Source: CALLPQ01 sp039819545 | Lineage (GTDB): Bacteria; Pseudomonadota; Alphaproteobacteria; Caulobacterales; Parvularculaceae | NCBI GenBank assembly: GCA_039819545.1 | Contig: JBCBRS010000011.1 | Span: 45,755-109,754, forward strand | DNA: 64,000 nucleotides | Reading direction: 5' to 3' | Shown: positions 1-11,055 of the stretch, in pieces | Layout: each line of letters begins with the position of its first letter | Position numbering within the stretch: position 1 is the stretch's first letter | Notes under the pieces: generated by a model | What the model was told of the DNA's origin: nothing | What the model saw: only the letters and a program-made list of their open reading frames with translations | The model's database searches: none | Position numbers and translations under genes: made by a program

Positions 1-126
1 TCAAAGACCCAGAAAACCAGCACTTTCAGCGTCTGATATGCTATACTTGGATGATCAATATTTAAGGGATAATTTTAATGAGTTTGCCGACCTGGAAACA
101 GAGACGGCGAATGAGGGAGTCATATC

Positions 127-1769
<1,643 letters not shown>

Positions 1770-1776
<7 letters not shown>

Positions 1777-1798
1777 CTGTCTTTCGGGCGTTTGTCGA
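1770..1798 (-). promoter_or_regulatory. Possible sigma-70 promoter of tRNA-Thr
   Basis: On the minus strand TCGACA (1798-1793) and TACTTC (1775-1770) are separated by 17 bases and lie about 30 bases upstream of the mature tRNA 5' end. The -10 box is weak, so support rests mainly on spacing and position. Confidence 0.35.
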
Positions 1799-1872
1799 GG
1801 GGCGAAAAGCTGTTAACATTGCCTTGATATGCGGGATGGTTTTCGGGGGAAATGCGAGGACCGGGGCACAGC

Positions 1873-2892
1873 ATGGAACAGTGCGAGAATTGCGGCACGC
1901 CGCTAAAAGGCGACTTTTGCCATGTGTGCGGACAAAAGGCGGTCGAGGTGCGCCGCCCGGTCCTTGGCCTTGCCCAGGACGTGATTGTGGAGACCCTGTC
2001 TGTCGATGGGCGGTTATTGCGGACGATTTTCGGCCTGTTCACCAATCCGGGGCGTGTGGCCAAACGCTATATCGAGGGGCACCGGGTCCAATATAGCCCG
2101 CCCTTCCGCATTTATCTATTTTTCAGTCTGGTCTTCTTCGCCGTGTTGTTTCTGGTGATCAATGGCGAGTTAGCCAATGAAGGCGCCAGAGTGACGACCG
2201 TGAGCGACGGCCGCCCAATCCTCGAAATCAGTTTGGGAGATGATGAAGACGAGCCGGTTGCCGAGGTCGACGGTACGGCGCCTGACGTTGATGACGCGCA
2301 GGGTCAGCAAAGCGATCCGCCCAAGCCCCCACAGGACGGTGATGTGGGGGCGGAGGATGATGAGGATGCTGAAGGCGGTGAAGACAAGGACGCGTTCCCC
2401 GAATGGGAGGACTTCAATTATAACGGCCCGGCTGCGCTAGAGCCATTTGTCAAACGCTTGCACGCCAATGCGCGCCTGCTGCAGGAGGACAATCGTCTGT
2501 TTCTTGCCAATGTGAAGGATAATCTGCCGCGCGTTCTTCTCGCGCTGCCTGTTCTCTACACTCTTCTCTTGCTGCTCTTTTATTTCTACAAAAAGGGTGT
2601 CTTCGTCTATGATCTTCTGATCGTCAGTATCTATATGCATGCAGCGCTCTATTTCTATCTGCTGCTGTCGATCCTGTTCCAAATATCGCCGCTTAATGCA
2701 GTACCGATCCTTGGCCATGCGGAGGTTGTGCTTCAGTTCTGGGCCGTCATTCAGTCATACCGCACGCTGAAGATCAATTTTGGCAGCGGGCGCTGGTCCT
2801 ATATGCTGAAGGGAACACTCATCAATTTAACATACTGGATTGTTGCCGCCTTGCTTATCGCTACGGGAATGATGCTCAGTTTGCTCGGGTGA
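1873..2892 (+). CDS. Zinc-ribbon membrane protein, DUF3667-like
   Basis: An integral membrane protein of unknown function. It opens with a four-cysteine zinc ribbon (CENCG at residues 4-8, CHVCG at 16-20). A segment containing LSVDGRLLRTIFGLFTNPG and YSPPFRIYLFFSL follows, as in DUF3667 proteins, ending in a first membrane helix near residues 80-100. An acidic, probably disordered stretch rich in Asp, Glu and Pro spans about 115-185. The C-terminal half has four or five hydrophobic helices. The in-frame ATG at 1852 is possible, but the ATG at 1873 has GAGGA upstream (12-base spacing) and starts directly at the zinc ribbon. No neighbour explains its role. Confidence 0.7.
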   Translation: MEQCENCGTPLKGDFCHVCGQKAVEVRRPVLGLAQDVIVETLSVDGRLLRTIFGLFTNPGRVAKRYIEGHRVQYSPPFRIYLFFSLVFFAVLFLVINGELANEGARVTTVSDGRPILEISLGDDEDEPVAEVDGTAPDVDDAQGQQSDPPKPPQDGDVGAEDDEDAEGGEDKDAFPEWEDFNYNGPAALEPFVKRLHANARLLQEDNRLFLANVKDNLPRVLLALPVLYTLLLLLFYFYKKGVFVYDLLIVSIYMHAALYFYLLLSILFQISPLNAVPILGHAEVVLQFWAVIQSYRTLKINFGSGRWSYMLKGTLINLTYWIVAALLIATGMMLSLLG

Positions 2893-2944
2893 TTTGAAGG
2901 GCCCGTGTTTACTCGGGCAGGGTCAGCACGGTATGGGTCCTTCC

Positions 2945-3151
2945 ATGTCTAAAACCACACAGAGTCCGCCGCCCGAGACCGCGACTGCCCCGAAAAAATC
3001 GCCCTCTGGCCCCGCTGATACCACAGGGCCAGCTGAGGGTGGGCAAGACGCGCGACCGCAGCCGAAGGCAAGAGCACAGCAGGCCCGGGACGACAAACTG
3101 GCCGCTGCCCTGCGCGCCAATTTGCGTCGTCGCAAGCAAGCAAACCGGTAG
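2945..3151 (+). CDS. Small basic protein of unknown function upstream of murA
   Basis: A 68-residue protein in two parts: a Pro/Ala/Gly-rich, probably unstructured first half, and a basic helix at the end (DDKLAAALRANLRRRKQANR). Short proteins with this kind of Arg/Lys-rich tail occur in alphaproteobacterial genomes, and the tail could bind nucleic acid or ribosomes; that is inference. It ends 11 bases before murA, so the two are probably co-transcribed. Alternative in-frame starts are the ATG at 2933 and a TTG at 2894. None has a strong Shine-Dalgarno, so the start is uncertain. Confidence 0.55.
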   Translation: MSKTTQSPPPETATAPKKSPSGPADTTGPAEGGQDARPQPKARAQQARDDKLAAALRANLRRRKQANR

Positions 3152-3162
3152 AAAGAACCGCC

Positions 3163-4446
3163 ATGGATAAACTGGCCATTATTGGCGGGCGACCGCTGTA
3201 CGGGGATGTCCCCATCAGCGGGGCAAAAAATTCTGCGCTCAAGGTGATGGCTGCGTGTCTACTCACCGATGAGCCGCTCGTGCTGGAAAATGTGCCTGAC
3301 CTGGTGGATGTGGCGATGCTGGAACGCTTACTGTGCCAGCATGGGGCAAAAATAACGGTGAGCCATGATGGCGCGTCCGGCGTGCGCACCATGCGGTTGA
3401 CCGCAAACACCATTACCTCAACCACAGCGCCGTATGACCTCGTGCGAAAAATGCGGGCAAGTTTCAATGTGCTCGGCCCGATCCTCGCCCGTGAAGGTAA
3501 GGCGCGGGTGTCACTTCCCGGTGGCTGTGCGATCGGGGCCCGGCCGGTGGATCTGCACCTCAAGGCGCTGGAGGCCATGGGCGCAACCATTGAGCTCGAC
3601 GAAGGCTATGTGAATGCAGACGCGCCGAACGGGCTGATCGGCGGAACAATCACGTTTCCTTTTGTCTCTGTAGGGGCAACGGAACATGCCATGCTGGCGG
3701 CAACCATCGCGCGCGGTGAAACGGTTCTTAGTAATGTGGCGCGGGAGCCGGAGATTATTGATCTCGCCGACTGCTTGACCGCTATGGGCGCGAAAATTGA
3801 GGGCGCTGGTACGTCAACGATCACCATCACCGGCGTTGACCGGCTAACCGGTGCTACGCACCGCGTGCTGCCCGACCGGATTGAAACAGGCGCCTATGCC
3901 ATGGCTGTGGGCGTCACGGGGGGGAGCCTGACCCTTCGGCATACGGATCTTTCGCTACTGGGTGCTGCGGCTGGTATTATGGAGGAGGCGGGACTCGTCC
4001 TCACGCCCACACCGGACGGGTTTCAGGTTACGCGGCCTGGGCCGCGATGTGTTCCCGTGGATGTGGTAACGGCCCCTTATCCCGGTTTTCCCACGGACCT
4101 ACAGGCTCAGTTTATGGCCATGATGACGACGGCCAGCGGTACCGCCGCGATCAAGGAAACGATTTTTGAAAACCGATTTATGCACGCGCCCGAACTTGGC
4201 CGAATGGGCGCAAAAATCTCCGTTGACGGACAGGTTGCAACCGTCAAAGGCGTCGACCGACTAAAGGGTGCGCCTGTCATGGCAACGGACCTGCGCGCCT
4301 CTATGTCGCTCGTCATGGCCGCGTTAGGCGCGGAGGGGCAGACAATCGTCAACCGGGTTTATCATCTCGACCGAGGGTTTGAGCGGCTTGAGGAAAAATT
4401 GTCCGATTGCGGCGCGCTGATCCGCCGGGTGCGCGAGGAGAGGTAA
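3163..4446 (+). CDS. murA: UDP-N-acetylglucosamine 1-carboxyvinyltransferase
   Basis: The cytoplasmic enzyme of the first committed step of peptidoglycan synthesis, transferring enolpyruvate from PEP to UDP-GlcNAc. At 427 residues it has the normal family length. The N-terminus carries GAKNSALK with Lys22, and the mobile active-site loop carries GGCAIGARPVD with Cys122, equivalent to the E. coli Cys115 that fosfomycin alkylates. The alternating EPSP-synthase-like repeats run through to YHLDRGFERLEEKL near the end. The cysteine is present, so target-site resistance of the Cys-to-Asp type is not indicated. It is followed by a convergent gap containing palindromic repeats. Confidence 0.97.
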   Translation: MDKLAIIGGRPLYGDVPISGAKNSALKVMAACLLTDEPLVLENVPDLVDVAMLERLLCQHGAKITVSHDGASGVRTMRLTANTITSTTAPYDLVRKMRASFNVLGPILAREGKARVSLPGGCAIGARPVDLHLKALEAMGATIELDEGYVNADAPNGLIGGTITFPFVSVGATEHAMLAATIARGETVLSNVAREPEIIDLADCLTAMGAKIEGAGTSTITITGVDRLTGATHRVLPDRIETGAYAMAVGVTGGSLTLRHTDLSLLGAAAGIMEEAGLVLTPTPDGFQVTRPGPRCVPVDVVTAPYPGFPTDLQAQFMAMMTTASGTAAIKETIFENRFMHAPELGRMGAKISVDGQVATVKGVDRLKGAPVMATDLRASMSLVMAALGAEGQTIVNRVYHLDRGFERLEEKLSDCGALIRRVREER

Positions 4447-4504
4447 AACACCATCCACGCCTCAGGATTAGGACTGTTCTATCCAGATGGTCTGTATACA
4501 AATG

Positions 4505-4567
4505 CTATACTGCGTTTATTCTTTGTTGACTCAAAAACGGAGTCTAGATTTTTTAGTGATCGCGCTT
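4505..4567. repeat. Palindromic repeat unit, copy 1 (diverged)
   Basis: This is the first of two units that match along roughly 60 bases and lie 99 bases apart. Its arms (4505-4517 and 4535-4547) are inverted repeats with two mismatches. The right arm is followed by six T residues (4549-4554), so it could also act as a Rho-independent terminator for murA. Confidence 0.6.
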
Positions 4568-4603
4568 TGGAAGTGCGAACACTGGCATTTGCAGACGGCA
4601 TAA

Positions 4604-4667
4604 CTAGACTGCGTTTACTTTTTGTTGAATCGGAAACGCAGTCTAGATTCTTAAGTGGTCGCACGTT
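4604..4667. repeat. Palindromic repeat unit, copy 2 (intact palindrome)
   Basis: The arms CTAGACTGCGTTT (4604-4616) and its exact reverse complement (4634-4646) give a perfect 13-bp stem with a 17-base loop. The flank TAAGTGGTCGCAC matches the flank of copy 1 with a few changes. A third, badly decayed match (ACTTTTTGTGAACGCGCTC) lies near 4690-4710. The unit sits between convergent murA and the LytTR regulator gene. Interspersed palindromic element or bidirectional terminator are the two readings. Confidence 0.65.
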
Positions 4668-4727
4668 CGAACCCAAAAACCGTGATGACACTTTTTGTGA
4701 ACGCGCTCAAGATTTTTCGATGAGGCT

Positions 4728-5543
4728 CTAAACAAACCGGCTGATCACATCTTTGTAGGATCGTGAAAGCTTCAGCTCCTGGCCACCTTCTAAAATCAGG
4801 AAATACTCGCTGTTTGAGTGGGGGTGTAGTTCTTTCACCTTGTTCACATTGACGATAGCTGAGCGATGAATGCGTTGAAAAATGCTGGGGTCAAGGCGCG
4901 CTTCGAGCGCCTTCATGGTCTCTCGGATGATATGCGTTTTTCCCCCAGCGTGAACGCACATATAATCACCAGCCGCGTCAATCCAGTCGACCTCACTGGC
5001 GTTTAGAACAATCACTTTCGTACCGTCCTTAAAGTTCAGTTTTTCCGGGTACCGATCTTTCTCTGTCCAAACCGGATCATCAAGCAACTCCTTGATGCGA
5101 TTGCGCTCATCCTCGCCGAAGGATGCCAGCATCTCCACCAGTTGCGTTTCGCGGCCCACCGCCGTTTTGGAGCGCAGCGTTTCGCGAGCGCGGGCAATGG
5201 CATCGCGCAAGCGTTCTTCTTCCACCGGTTTGACAAGGTAATCGAGGGCATTGGCCTCAAACGCTTCGATGGCGTATTTGTCGTAGGCGGTCACAAAAAC
5301 AAACAGCGGAACCGCCGTACCGAGAAGGGCGCGGACAACACCGAGACCGTCAACACCCGGCATTTGAATGTCCAGAAATACAAGATCCGGTCTCACCTCG
5401 CGGATCGCTTTGATTGCCTCACGGCCATTGGCGGCGGTACCGATAATTTCCACCTCAGAAAACTCCTGAAGGCGCATTTGCAACCCTTTGATGGCCAGCG
5501 GTTCATCATCAACGAGTAGAACGCGGATTTTCTCGTCATGCAT
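4728..5543 (-). CDS. LytTR-family DNA-binding response regulator
   Basis: The output protein of a two-component system. The N-terminal receiver domain (about residues 5-120) has the acidic pair Asp12/Asp13, phosphoacceptor Asp58 in FLDIQMPG, a conserved Thr in FVTAYDKYA and Lys in LVKPVE. A linker of about 40 residues leads to a C-terminal LytTR domain (about 165-270) with FKDGTKVIVLNASEVDWIDAAGDY and a QRIHRSAIVNVNKV core. LytTR domains bind direct-repeat promoter elements. The gene starts 4 bases after the sensor kinase stop, so they form an operon. Its regulon is not evident, and no exopolysaccharide or bacteriocin genes adjoin it. Confidence 0.93.
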   Translation of the reverse strand: MHDEKIRVLLVDDEPLAIKGLQMRLQEFSEVEIIGTAANGREAIKAIREVRPDLVFLDIQMPGVDGLGVVRALLGTAVPLFVFVTAYDKYAIEAFEANALDYLVKPVEEERLRDAIARARETLRSKTAVGRETQLVEMLASFGEDERNRIKELLDDPVWTEKDRYPEKLNFKDGTKVIVLNASEVDWIDAAGDYMCVHAGGKTHIIRETMKALEARLDPSIFQRIHRSAIVNVNKVKELHPHSNSEYFLILEGGQELKLSRSYKDVISRFV

Positions 5544-5547
5544 GGGT

Positions 5548-6942
5548 CTACTCCTTCACTTCAAAGGGGATCGTAATGGAAACGCACAAGCCTGCGGGGG
5601 TAAGTCTGGAGAGCTTGAAAGTTTGGTGCTCTCCATAAAGATGATTGAGCCGGTCGCGCATATTGATGACGCCCACCCCGGTCGCAGAATTCAGCATGGT
5701 CATGGGGTTCTCGGGCGTTTTGGGCCCGTTGTCGCAAACCCGCATAAACAACTCATCGTTTTCACGTTGCGCAACGATGCGGATTTCACCGCCTTCTTCC
5801 ATGACGCCGATGGCATATTTGATCGCGTTTTCAATGGCTGGCTGCAAAATAAGCGAGGGAACTTGCGCGTCCAGAACGTCTGTGTCCACATCAAACACAA
5901 CGCTTAAGCGATCTGAAAACCGGGTCTTTTCAATATCGAGATAGAGTTTCAACGCTTTGATTTCGTCCGCCAGCGTTGTCTTTTGCAACGGATCACTGTC
6001 CAGCGAATACCGCAGAAAAGCCGATAGCTTGGTAAGCATTTCGTTGGCATCTTTGCGTTCATCAACGAGAACCAGCGTTGAGATGGCGTTTAGCGTATTA
6101 AACAGAAAATGCGGGTTTAGCTGATAGCGCAGCATTTTCAGTTGTGCCTGATCGGCGAGCCGGGCGGAGAACAGTGCGCGTTCGGTCTCATCGCGCAGGG
6201 CAAGGTAGTAATTGATCCCGAAGTAAAAGCCCGCCCAGGTGAGGATCAAAAAGATATTGACTGGTAGATCAGGCAGCAAAAGCCGCAGGAAATTATCCGT
6301 TCCGAATTCGGCAATGCGATCAATGACCCATGTATCGCCGAGGATCACAATATAAATTGGGGCTTTGAACGCTGACATGATCAGGGCCATGATTGCTGAA
6401 GAAACAATCGTGATGGTCAGCAGGAGTGGTGGGGCCTGATGCCGGGCAAAGCGGTAAATGGGCCGCAAAAAGATCGATGAGAAAATGAAGCCAACTGCGG
6501 CCGACGCAAAAGAAAACGGGATTGCCGAAACGCGGATACCGTCAAAGGTTTGTGCCGCCGCAGTAAGGAGATGAAGAAGGAAAAAACCAAGCCAGCCAAC
6601 AACCTGAAACGTCCAGAACAAGCGGTTCTTGTCGGCGAAAAACCAGTTCATCGTCCGCCGTGTTGTCTCGGCTTTTGGCAGTTTGGGCAGTGTTGGCCGA
6701 CCCTCGTTTTCAACCTCATCAACGCGCAAGAACGGGCCCTGTTTCCCACGCCGGGACGCGATCTGTGCTGCTTTGTCGGCAGAGTTGCCGGGCAAAGGCA
6801 GCCGCGTTTTGAGTGTGGTCTCAACCATATCCGGAGGGATGCCCTGTTCGTTCCTGTTCTCAGTCATGTTGTGGCTCTGTCCTCGTACGGGTTCAAGCAT
6901 CTTGCGGCGGACCGCCTCAATTGTGCGATAGGAGGGGTGCAC
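5548..6942 (-). CDS. LytS/YehU-type membrane sensor histidine kinase
   Basis: The cognate kinase of the LytTR regulator. A basic, non-conserved N-terminal region of about 100 residues precedes four hydrophobic helices (roughly 115-260) with short loops, so any signal is probably sensed in or near the membrane. The His_kinase domain has the motif LNPHFLFNTLNAIS with the phosphoacceptor His. The ATPase domain has the N-box QPAIENAIKYA and a G-box with DNGPK and GVGVINMRDRL. Starts at 6942 (GTG), 6900 (ATG) and 6867 (ATG) are all possible; the last has AGGA 13 bases upstream. It lies about 40 bases after putA on the same strand and may be partly read through from it. Confidence 0.9.
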   Translation of the reverse strand: MHPSYRTIEAVRRKMLEPVRGQSHNMTENRNEQGIPPDMVETTLKTRLPLPGNSADKAAQIASRRGKQGPFLRVDEVENEGRPTLPKLPKAETTRRTMNWFFADKNRLFWTFQVVGWLGFFLLHLLTAAAQTFDGIRVSAIPFSFASAAVGFIFSSIFLRPIYRFARHQAPPLLLTITIVSSAIMALIMSAFKAPIYIVILGDTWVIDRIAEFGTDNFLRLLLPDLPVNIFLILTWAGFYFGINYYLALRDETERALFSARLADQAQLKMLRYQLNPHFLFNTLNAISTLVLVDERKDANEMLTKLSAFLRYSLDSDPLQKTTLADEIKALKLYLDIEKTRFSDRLSVVFDVDTDVLDAQVPSLILQPAIENAIKYAIGVMEEGGEIRIVAQRENDELFMRVCDNGPKTPENPMTMLNSATGVGVINMRDRLNHLYGEHQTFKLSRLTPAGLCVSITIPFEVKE

Positions 6943-6982
6943 GGAAGGCTATAGGGCAATAGTAAACGGCGCGTTGGGGGTT

Positions 6983-9900
6983 TCACGCCTCCAGCGATAA
7001 AAGCCGAACGTCTCCGCCTGCCGCCGTCGTGTTGATTGTCAGTGTGCGCTCCACCGCGAAACCAGTGGGCACCGCATTGGTGATCACCGGTCGGATCGGC
7101 CCCGGGGCGCGGGCAAGTGTTTTACGGATCAACTGCCGCGTGTCCCCGTCCCCATTAAAAGCAACGGCGCTAATACCAGGCGCGAGGAGGAGCGTTTCGG
7201 TCAATGTCTCGCCCGCGATCGTGCGCATGATCGGTGGGTGGTTATTGGCTCTGAGCGCCTTATCAAGCCGTCCGGTCAGTGCCTGCGTTTCTGGGGATTG
7301 GGCAGCAAGGACACAGTTTCCGGCGGCGATGGCCGTCATCACGCTTTCAAGCAATTGATCCGTATCACGATCAAGGCATAGGATAATGCCCCGCGGCTTG
7401 AGCCTGAGCGTATTTGACTCGCCCGTCGGCCCCGGCAGTGTGGTAACTGCGCCAAAAAGCGCTGTGCGATGGTGCCTGGCCTCGTCCACGATAGTAGTCG
7501 GCAGCGGCGCGAAAAGGGATGCCTCAGCAAAGAGCATATCCACGGCGTCAAGCGCATGCCAGCGGGCAAACGATGCCTCCAGCGTGGACAGCGCCTCCCG
7601 CTCGGATGGCGTCAAAGGAGCGGCGGCAAAGTGTAATGGCTCAGTGCTGGCAGGGGGTGAGGGCGTTGCGTCTTCGGTGATCAGTGCTCTGATGTAGTGG
7701 GGGCCACCGGCCTTGGGCCCAGTACCAGACAGGCGTTCGCCGCCAAAGGGTTGAACACCCACAACGGCGCCAATTTGATTTCTATTCACATAAAGGTTGC
7801 CAACCCGCGCGCGGGCGGTAACGCGGTGCATGGTCTCGTCAATGCGCGAATGCAGCCCCATGGTTAAGCCATAGCCCAGGGTATTGATCTGCTCAATCAA
7901 CCCATCGAGATCGCGCGCATCAAAGCGCGTATAATGAAGGACGGGGCCAAATATCTCACGGGTGAGAGCGGTCAGATCATCAATACGAATCACCGTGGGC
8001 GGAATAAACTGATCGCCTTTGGCGGTAGGTGCCCGGCGCGGGCTGACCGGCAAAAGCCTGCCCTCTTTTTCTGCGGCGTGCCTGTACGCGTTGACCGCCT
8101 GCGCGGCGTCATCATCAATCACCGGGCCCACATCGGTAGTGAGGTCTGACGGATCGCCCAGGGTAAGTTCGGCGATGGCGCCCGCCAGCATGTCTTCAAA
8201 GCGGGGCGCGATATCAGCTTGAACACACACAAGTCGGCAGGCCGAGCAGCGCTGTCCCGCGCTTTGAAAGGCAGATGTAACCACATCGCTCACGGCCTGT
8301 TCGAGGAGTGCGGTGGAATCGATGATCATGGCGTTGATACCGCCCGTCTCCGCAATCAAGAGCGGGTCGGTTTTTCCCGACGCGGTCAGTGTACGATTGA
8401 TCAGCTGAGCCACGGGCGTTGAGCCTGTGAAGATGACACCGTCGGTCAGTGGATGGTTGACCAGCGCGTTGCCAATTGTTTCGCCGTCGCCGGGTAAGAG
8501 GTGCAGGGCGTCATGCGGCACCCCGCATTTGTGCAGGAGTTTTGTAGCCTCATGGGCGATCAATGGGGTTTGCTCTGCCGGTTTGGCAACCACACTATTT
8601 CCGGCGGCAAGCGCGGCGGTAACTTGCCCCAAAAAGATCGCCAGCGGAAAATTCCACGGGGAGATGCAGACGATGACACCGCGCGGCGTCGCGTTGCTCA
8701 TTGTTTCGGCTTGCCCCGCGTAATATCGGCAAAAATCAACAGCCTCGCGCACCTCGGCGATTGCGTCATCCCAGCACTTGCCGGCTTCAAACACGCTGAG
8801 GGTCATAAAGCGCATCATCTGGTCTTCAAGCTCGTCGGCTGTCTTGCGAAGGATGGCCGCGCGTTCTTTTACGCGAACTTGGGCCCAGCGTTTGGCACCG
8901 GTGGCTGCGTCTTCCATAACCGCGTCGATGGCCGAAAGCGCCGGCTGGTGTACGACGCCGATTGCATCATCGCGGTTCGCCGGGTTCGAGACAGGGGTGG
9001 GCTCGGTATCGGTGATGGGCCGGGTCGTCAGCGGTGCAGCCTCAATCATCGGCAACGTCAAGCGTTGGTTTGGGGTCAGTGGCTCAGCGGTACGGACATC
9101 ATGGATATCAAGCCCCTTCGCTGCAAGCCTTCCTGCACCGGAGCCCGCTTCATCAGTATAAAGATCACGGGGGTGACGCAGTTGCACGTTTGCAATTTCG
9201 CTCAGGGCGCGCACTTCCGCCACCGGGGCGGCAACGATATCATCGACGGACACATCGGGATCAATCAACTGATTGACGAAAGAGGAGTTGGCCCCATTTT
9301 CGAGGAGCCGGCGCACAAGGTAGGGCAGTAATTCTTTATGCCCGCCCACCGGGGCATAGATGCGTGAGTGTATACCCTTTTCAAGTAAGGTATCATGCAA
9401 TTGCTCTCCCATCCCATGCAAGCGTTGAAGTTCGAAATCTGTGTACGGCCTATCGGCATGCAGGTTTGCCATTTCCTGAACTGTGGTGGCGGTTAGTGCA
9501 TTGTGTGTTGCAAATTGCGGATAGAAAACATCCGTATGCTGGAAAAGGAGGCGCGCGCAGGCGAGGTAGCTGAGGTCCGTCATCACTTTGCGGGTAAAAA
9601 CCGGGTAACTTTCAAGGCCCAGAGTTTGTGCGCGCTTCATCTCCCCGTCCCAATAGGCGCCTTTAACGAGCCGCACCATGATGCGGCGTCCGGTTTCGCG
9701 CGCAAGGGTTGCCAGCCATTCCAGCACGAAGGGGGCCCGGCGCTGATAGGCCTGGACAACGACTCCGAACCCCTCCCAATCGCCAAGCGCGGGATCGCGC
9801 ATAAGCATCTCGATCAACTCAAGCGATAAATCCAGGCGCTCGCTTTCCTCCGCATCGATATTAAATCCCATGTTGGCGTCTTTGGCCGCAAGGGCGAGGG

Positions 9901-10756
9901 TGCGCAGACGCGTACCAAGCTCGGTCAACACTCGCGCTTTTTGCGAGTTCTCATAGCGCGGGTGCAGGGCCGAGAGTTTTACCGAGATGCCTGGGTTTTT
10001 CTTTGCGGCATCATGGGGGCAATGGCGGGCAATATTGGCGATGGCATTTTGGTAATCGTCGAAAAAACGCAGGGCATCGGCGGCGGTGTGGGCGGCTTCC
10101 CCAAGCATATCAAACGAGAAGCTGTACCCCTTTCGCCCATAGCGCTCGCCGCGTGTCATGGCCTCCCCGATGGTTTCGCCAAGGACAAAATGTTCGCCCA
10201 TGATCTTCATGGCCTGGGCCACCGACGCCCTGATCACTGGCTCGCCAACTCGGTCCAGGAGGCCTTTTGTAGCCTTGATCATCTTGCGGGCGGGGTCGTT
10301 TGCCTCCACCTCGTCGAGCCACGCGGCGGTGAGCATTAACGCATTGGTGGAAAAATTGACGAGCGGAAAGGGGCTGCGGCCTTTGTGGGCTGACCAGTCA
10401 CCGGCCTCGACTTTGTCGCGGATCAACGCGTCGGCTGTTGCCACATCGGGCGTACGCAATAACGCCTCGGCGAGGCGCATCAGGGTCACCCCTTCGGCGG
10501 TGGACAATCCATATTCCTGCAGAAACTTGTCGATCAGACCGCTGCGGGCGCTATTACTGCGCGCTTCTTCCACGAACGCCGCCGCCGCCTTGATCGCCCG
10601 CTGGCGCGCCGCTTCACCGATGTCTGCCATTTCCAAAAGACGAGGGGCGAGCATCGCCTCAGGTGCCAGCCAGTGGTCTCGCAAAGCGGTGCGATGGTCC
10701 GCAAGGGGTGTTGCAGATACGGTCTGTGTTGGGTGTGTCGCCATTGCTGTGCCCAT
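6983..10756 (-). CDS. putA: Bifunctional proline dehydrogenase / glutamate-semialdehyde dehydrogenase
   Basis: Oxidises proline to glutamate in two channelled steps with FAD and NAD. The N-terminus lacks the ribbon-helix-helix DNA-binding domain of E. coli PutA, so this is a non-regulatory enzyme. The proline dehydrogenase barrel spans about 100-480 (MVRLVKGAYWDGE, FATHN and a YAPVGGHKELLPYLVRRLLENGAN region split by short gaps). The aldehyde dehydrogenase domain spans about 570-1010, with PWNFPLAIF, the catalytic Cys in SAGQRCSACR and PFGGERLSGTG. A further 200 or so residues resemble a degenerate aldehyde dehydrogenase fold, as in type B PutA. Starts at 10756 and 10744 are equally plausible; neither has a clear Shine-Dalgarno. 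Confidence 0.96.
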   Translation of the reverse strand: MGTAMATHPTQTVSATPLADHRTALRDHWLAPEAMLAPRLLEMADIGEAARQRAIKAAAAFVEEARSNSARSGLIDKFLQEYGLSTAEGVTLMRLAEALLRTPDVATADALIRDKVEAGDWSAHKGRSPFPLVNFSTNALMLTAAWLDEVEANDPARKMIKATKGLLDRVGEPVIRASVAQAMKIMGEHFVLGETIGEAMTRGERYGRKGYSFSFDMLGEAAHTAADALRFFDDYQNAIANIARHCPHDAAKKNPGISVKLSALHPRYENSQKARVLTELGTRLRTLALAAKDANMGFNIDAEESERLDLSLELIEMLMRDPALGDWEGFGVVVQAYQRRAPFVLEWLATLARETGRRIMVRLVKGAYWDGEMKRAQTLGLESYPVFTRKVMTDLSYLACARLLFQHTDVFYPQFATHNALTATTVQEMANLHADRPYTDFELQRLHGMGEQLHDTLLEKGIHSRIYAPVGGHKELLPYLVRRLLENGANSSFVNQLIDPDVSVDDIVAAPVAEVRALSEIANVQLRHPRDLYTDEAGSGAGRLAAKGLDIHDVRTAEPLTPNQRLTLPMIEAAPLTTRPITDTEPTPVSNPANRDDAIGVVHQPALSAIDAVMEDAATGAKRWAQVRVKERAAILRKTADELEDQMMRFMTLSVFEAGKCWDDAIAEVREAVDFCRYYAGQAETMSNATPRGVIVCISPWNFPLAIFLGQVTAALAAGNSVVAKPAEQTPLIAHEATKLLHKCGVPHDALHLLPGDGETIGNALVNHPLTDGVIFTGSTPVAQLINRTLTASGKTDPLLIAETGGINAMIIDSTALLEQAVSDVVTSAFQSAGQRCSACRLVCVQADIAPRFEDMLAGAIAELTLGDPSDLTTDVGPVIDDDAAQAVNAYRHAAEKEGRLLPVSPRRAPTAKGDQFIPPTVIRIDDLTALTREIFGPVLHYTRFDARDLDGLIEQINTLGYGLTMGLHSRIDETMHRVTARARVGNLYVNRNQIGAVVGVQPFGGERLSGTGPKAGGPHYIRALITEDATPSPPASTEPLHFAAAPLTPSEREALSTLEASFARWHALDAVDMLFAEASLFAPLPTTIVDEARHHRTALFGAVTTLPGPTGESNTLRLKPRGIILCLDRDTDQLLESVMTAIAAGNCVLAAQSPETQALTGRLDKALRANNHPPIMRTIAGETLTETLLLAPGISAVAFNGDGDTRQLIRKTLARAPGPIRPVITNAVPTGFAVERTLTINTTAAGGDVRLLSLEA

Positions 10757-11055
10757 GGATTGCGCGTTGAAACCGGGTACAAACAGACACCGGCGCGCGC
10801 GCTGTGGTGTGCCTCTTCATATGGCTTGAACTTACCTTATTTTGGGCAAGCCCGCGATGAAAATGCAGGGGTTCGAGTGTGCCCCGTTTAAGGCCCCTCG
10901 GTTTCGATGACCGGCCGCACTTGGTATCGTGTCATTGGGCTGGAACACGCGATTGATCCCGTCTCAGCGCAAAGCCATTGGCAATGTCGGCCAAAAGAGG
11001 CACAAGCGGCGGAAAGAGTCGAAAGCCAATCCCTGCTTCGAAGAAAGGCGTTCCC
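10757..11055. other. Divergent intergenic region between putA and mmsA
   Basis: A gap of 299 bases holds the promoters of both putA (minus) and the methylmalonate-semialdehyde dehydrogenase gene (plus). I see no convincing -35/-10 pair, riboswitch or terminator. An open frame continues upstream of the mmsA ATG but lacks protein-like character and was not included in that gene. Confidence 0.6.
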
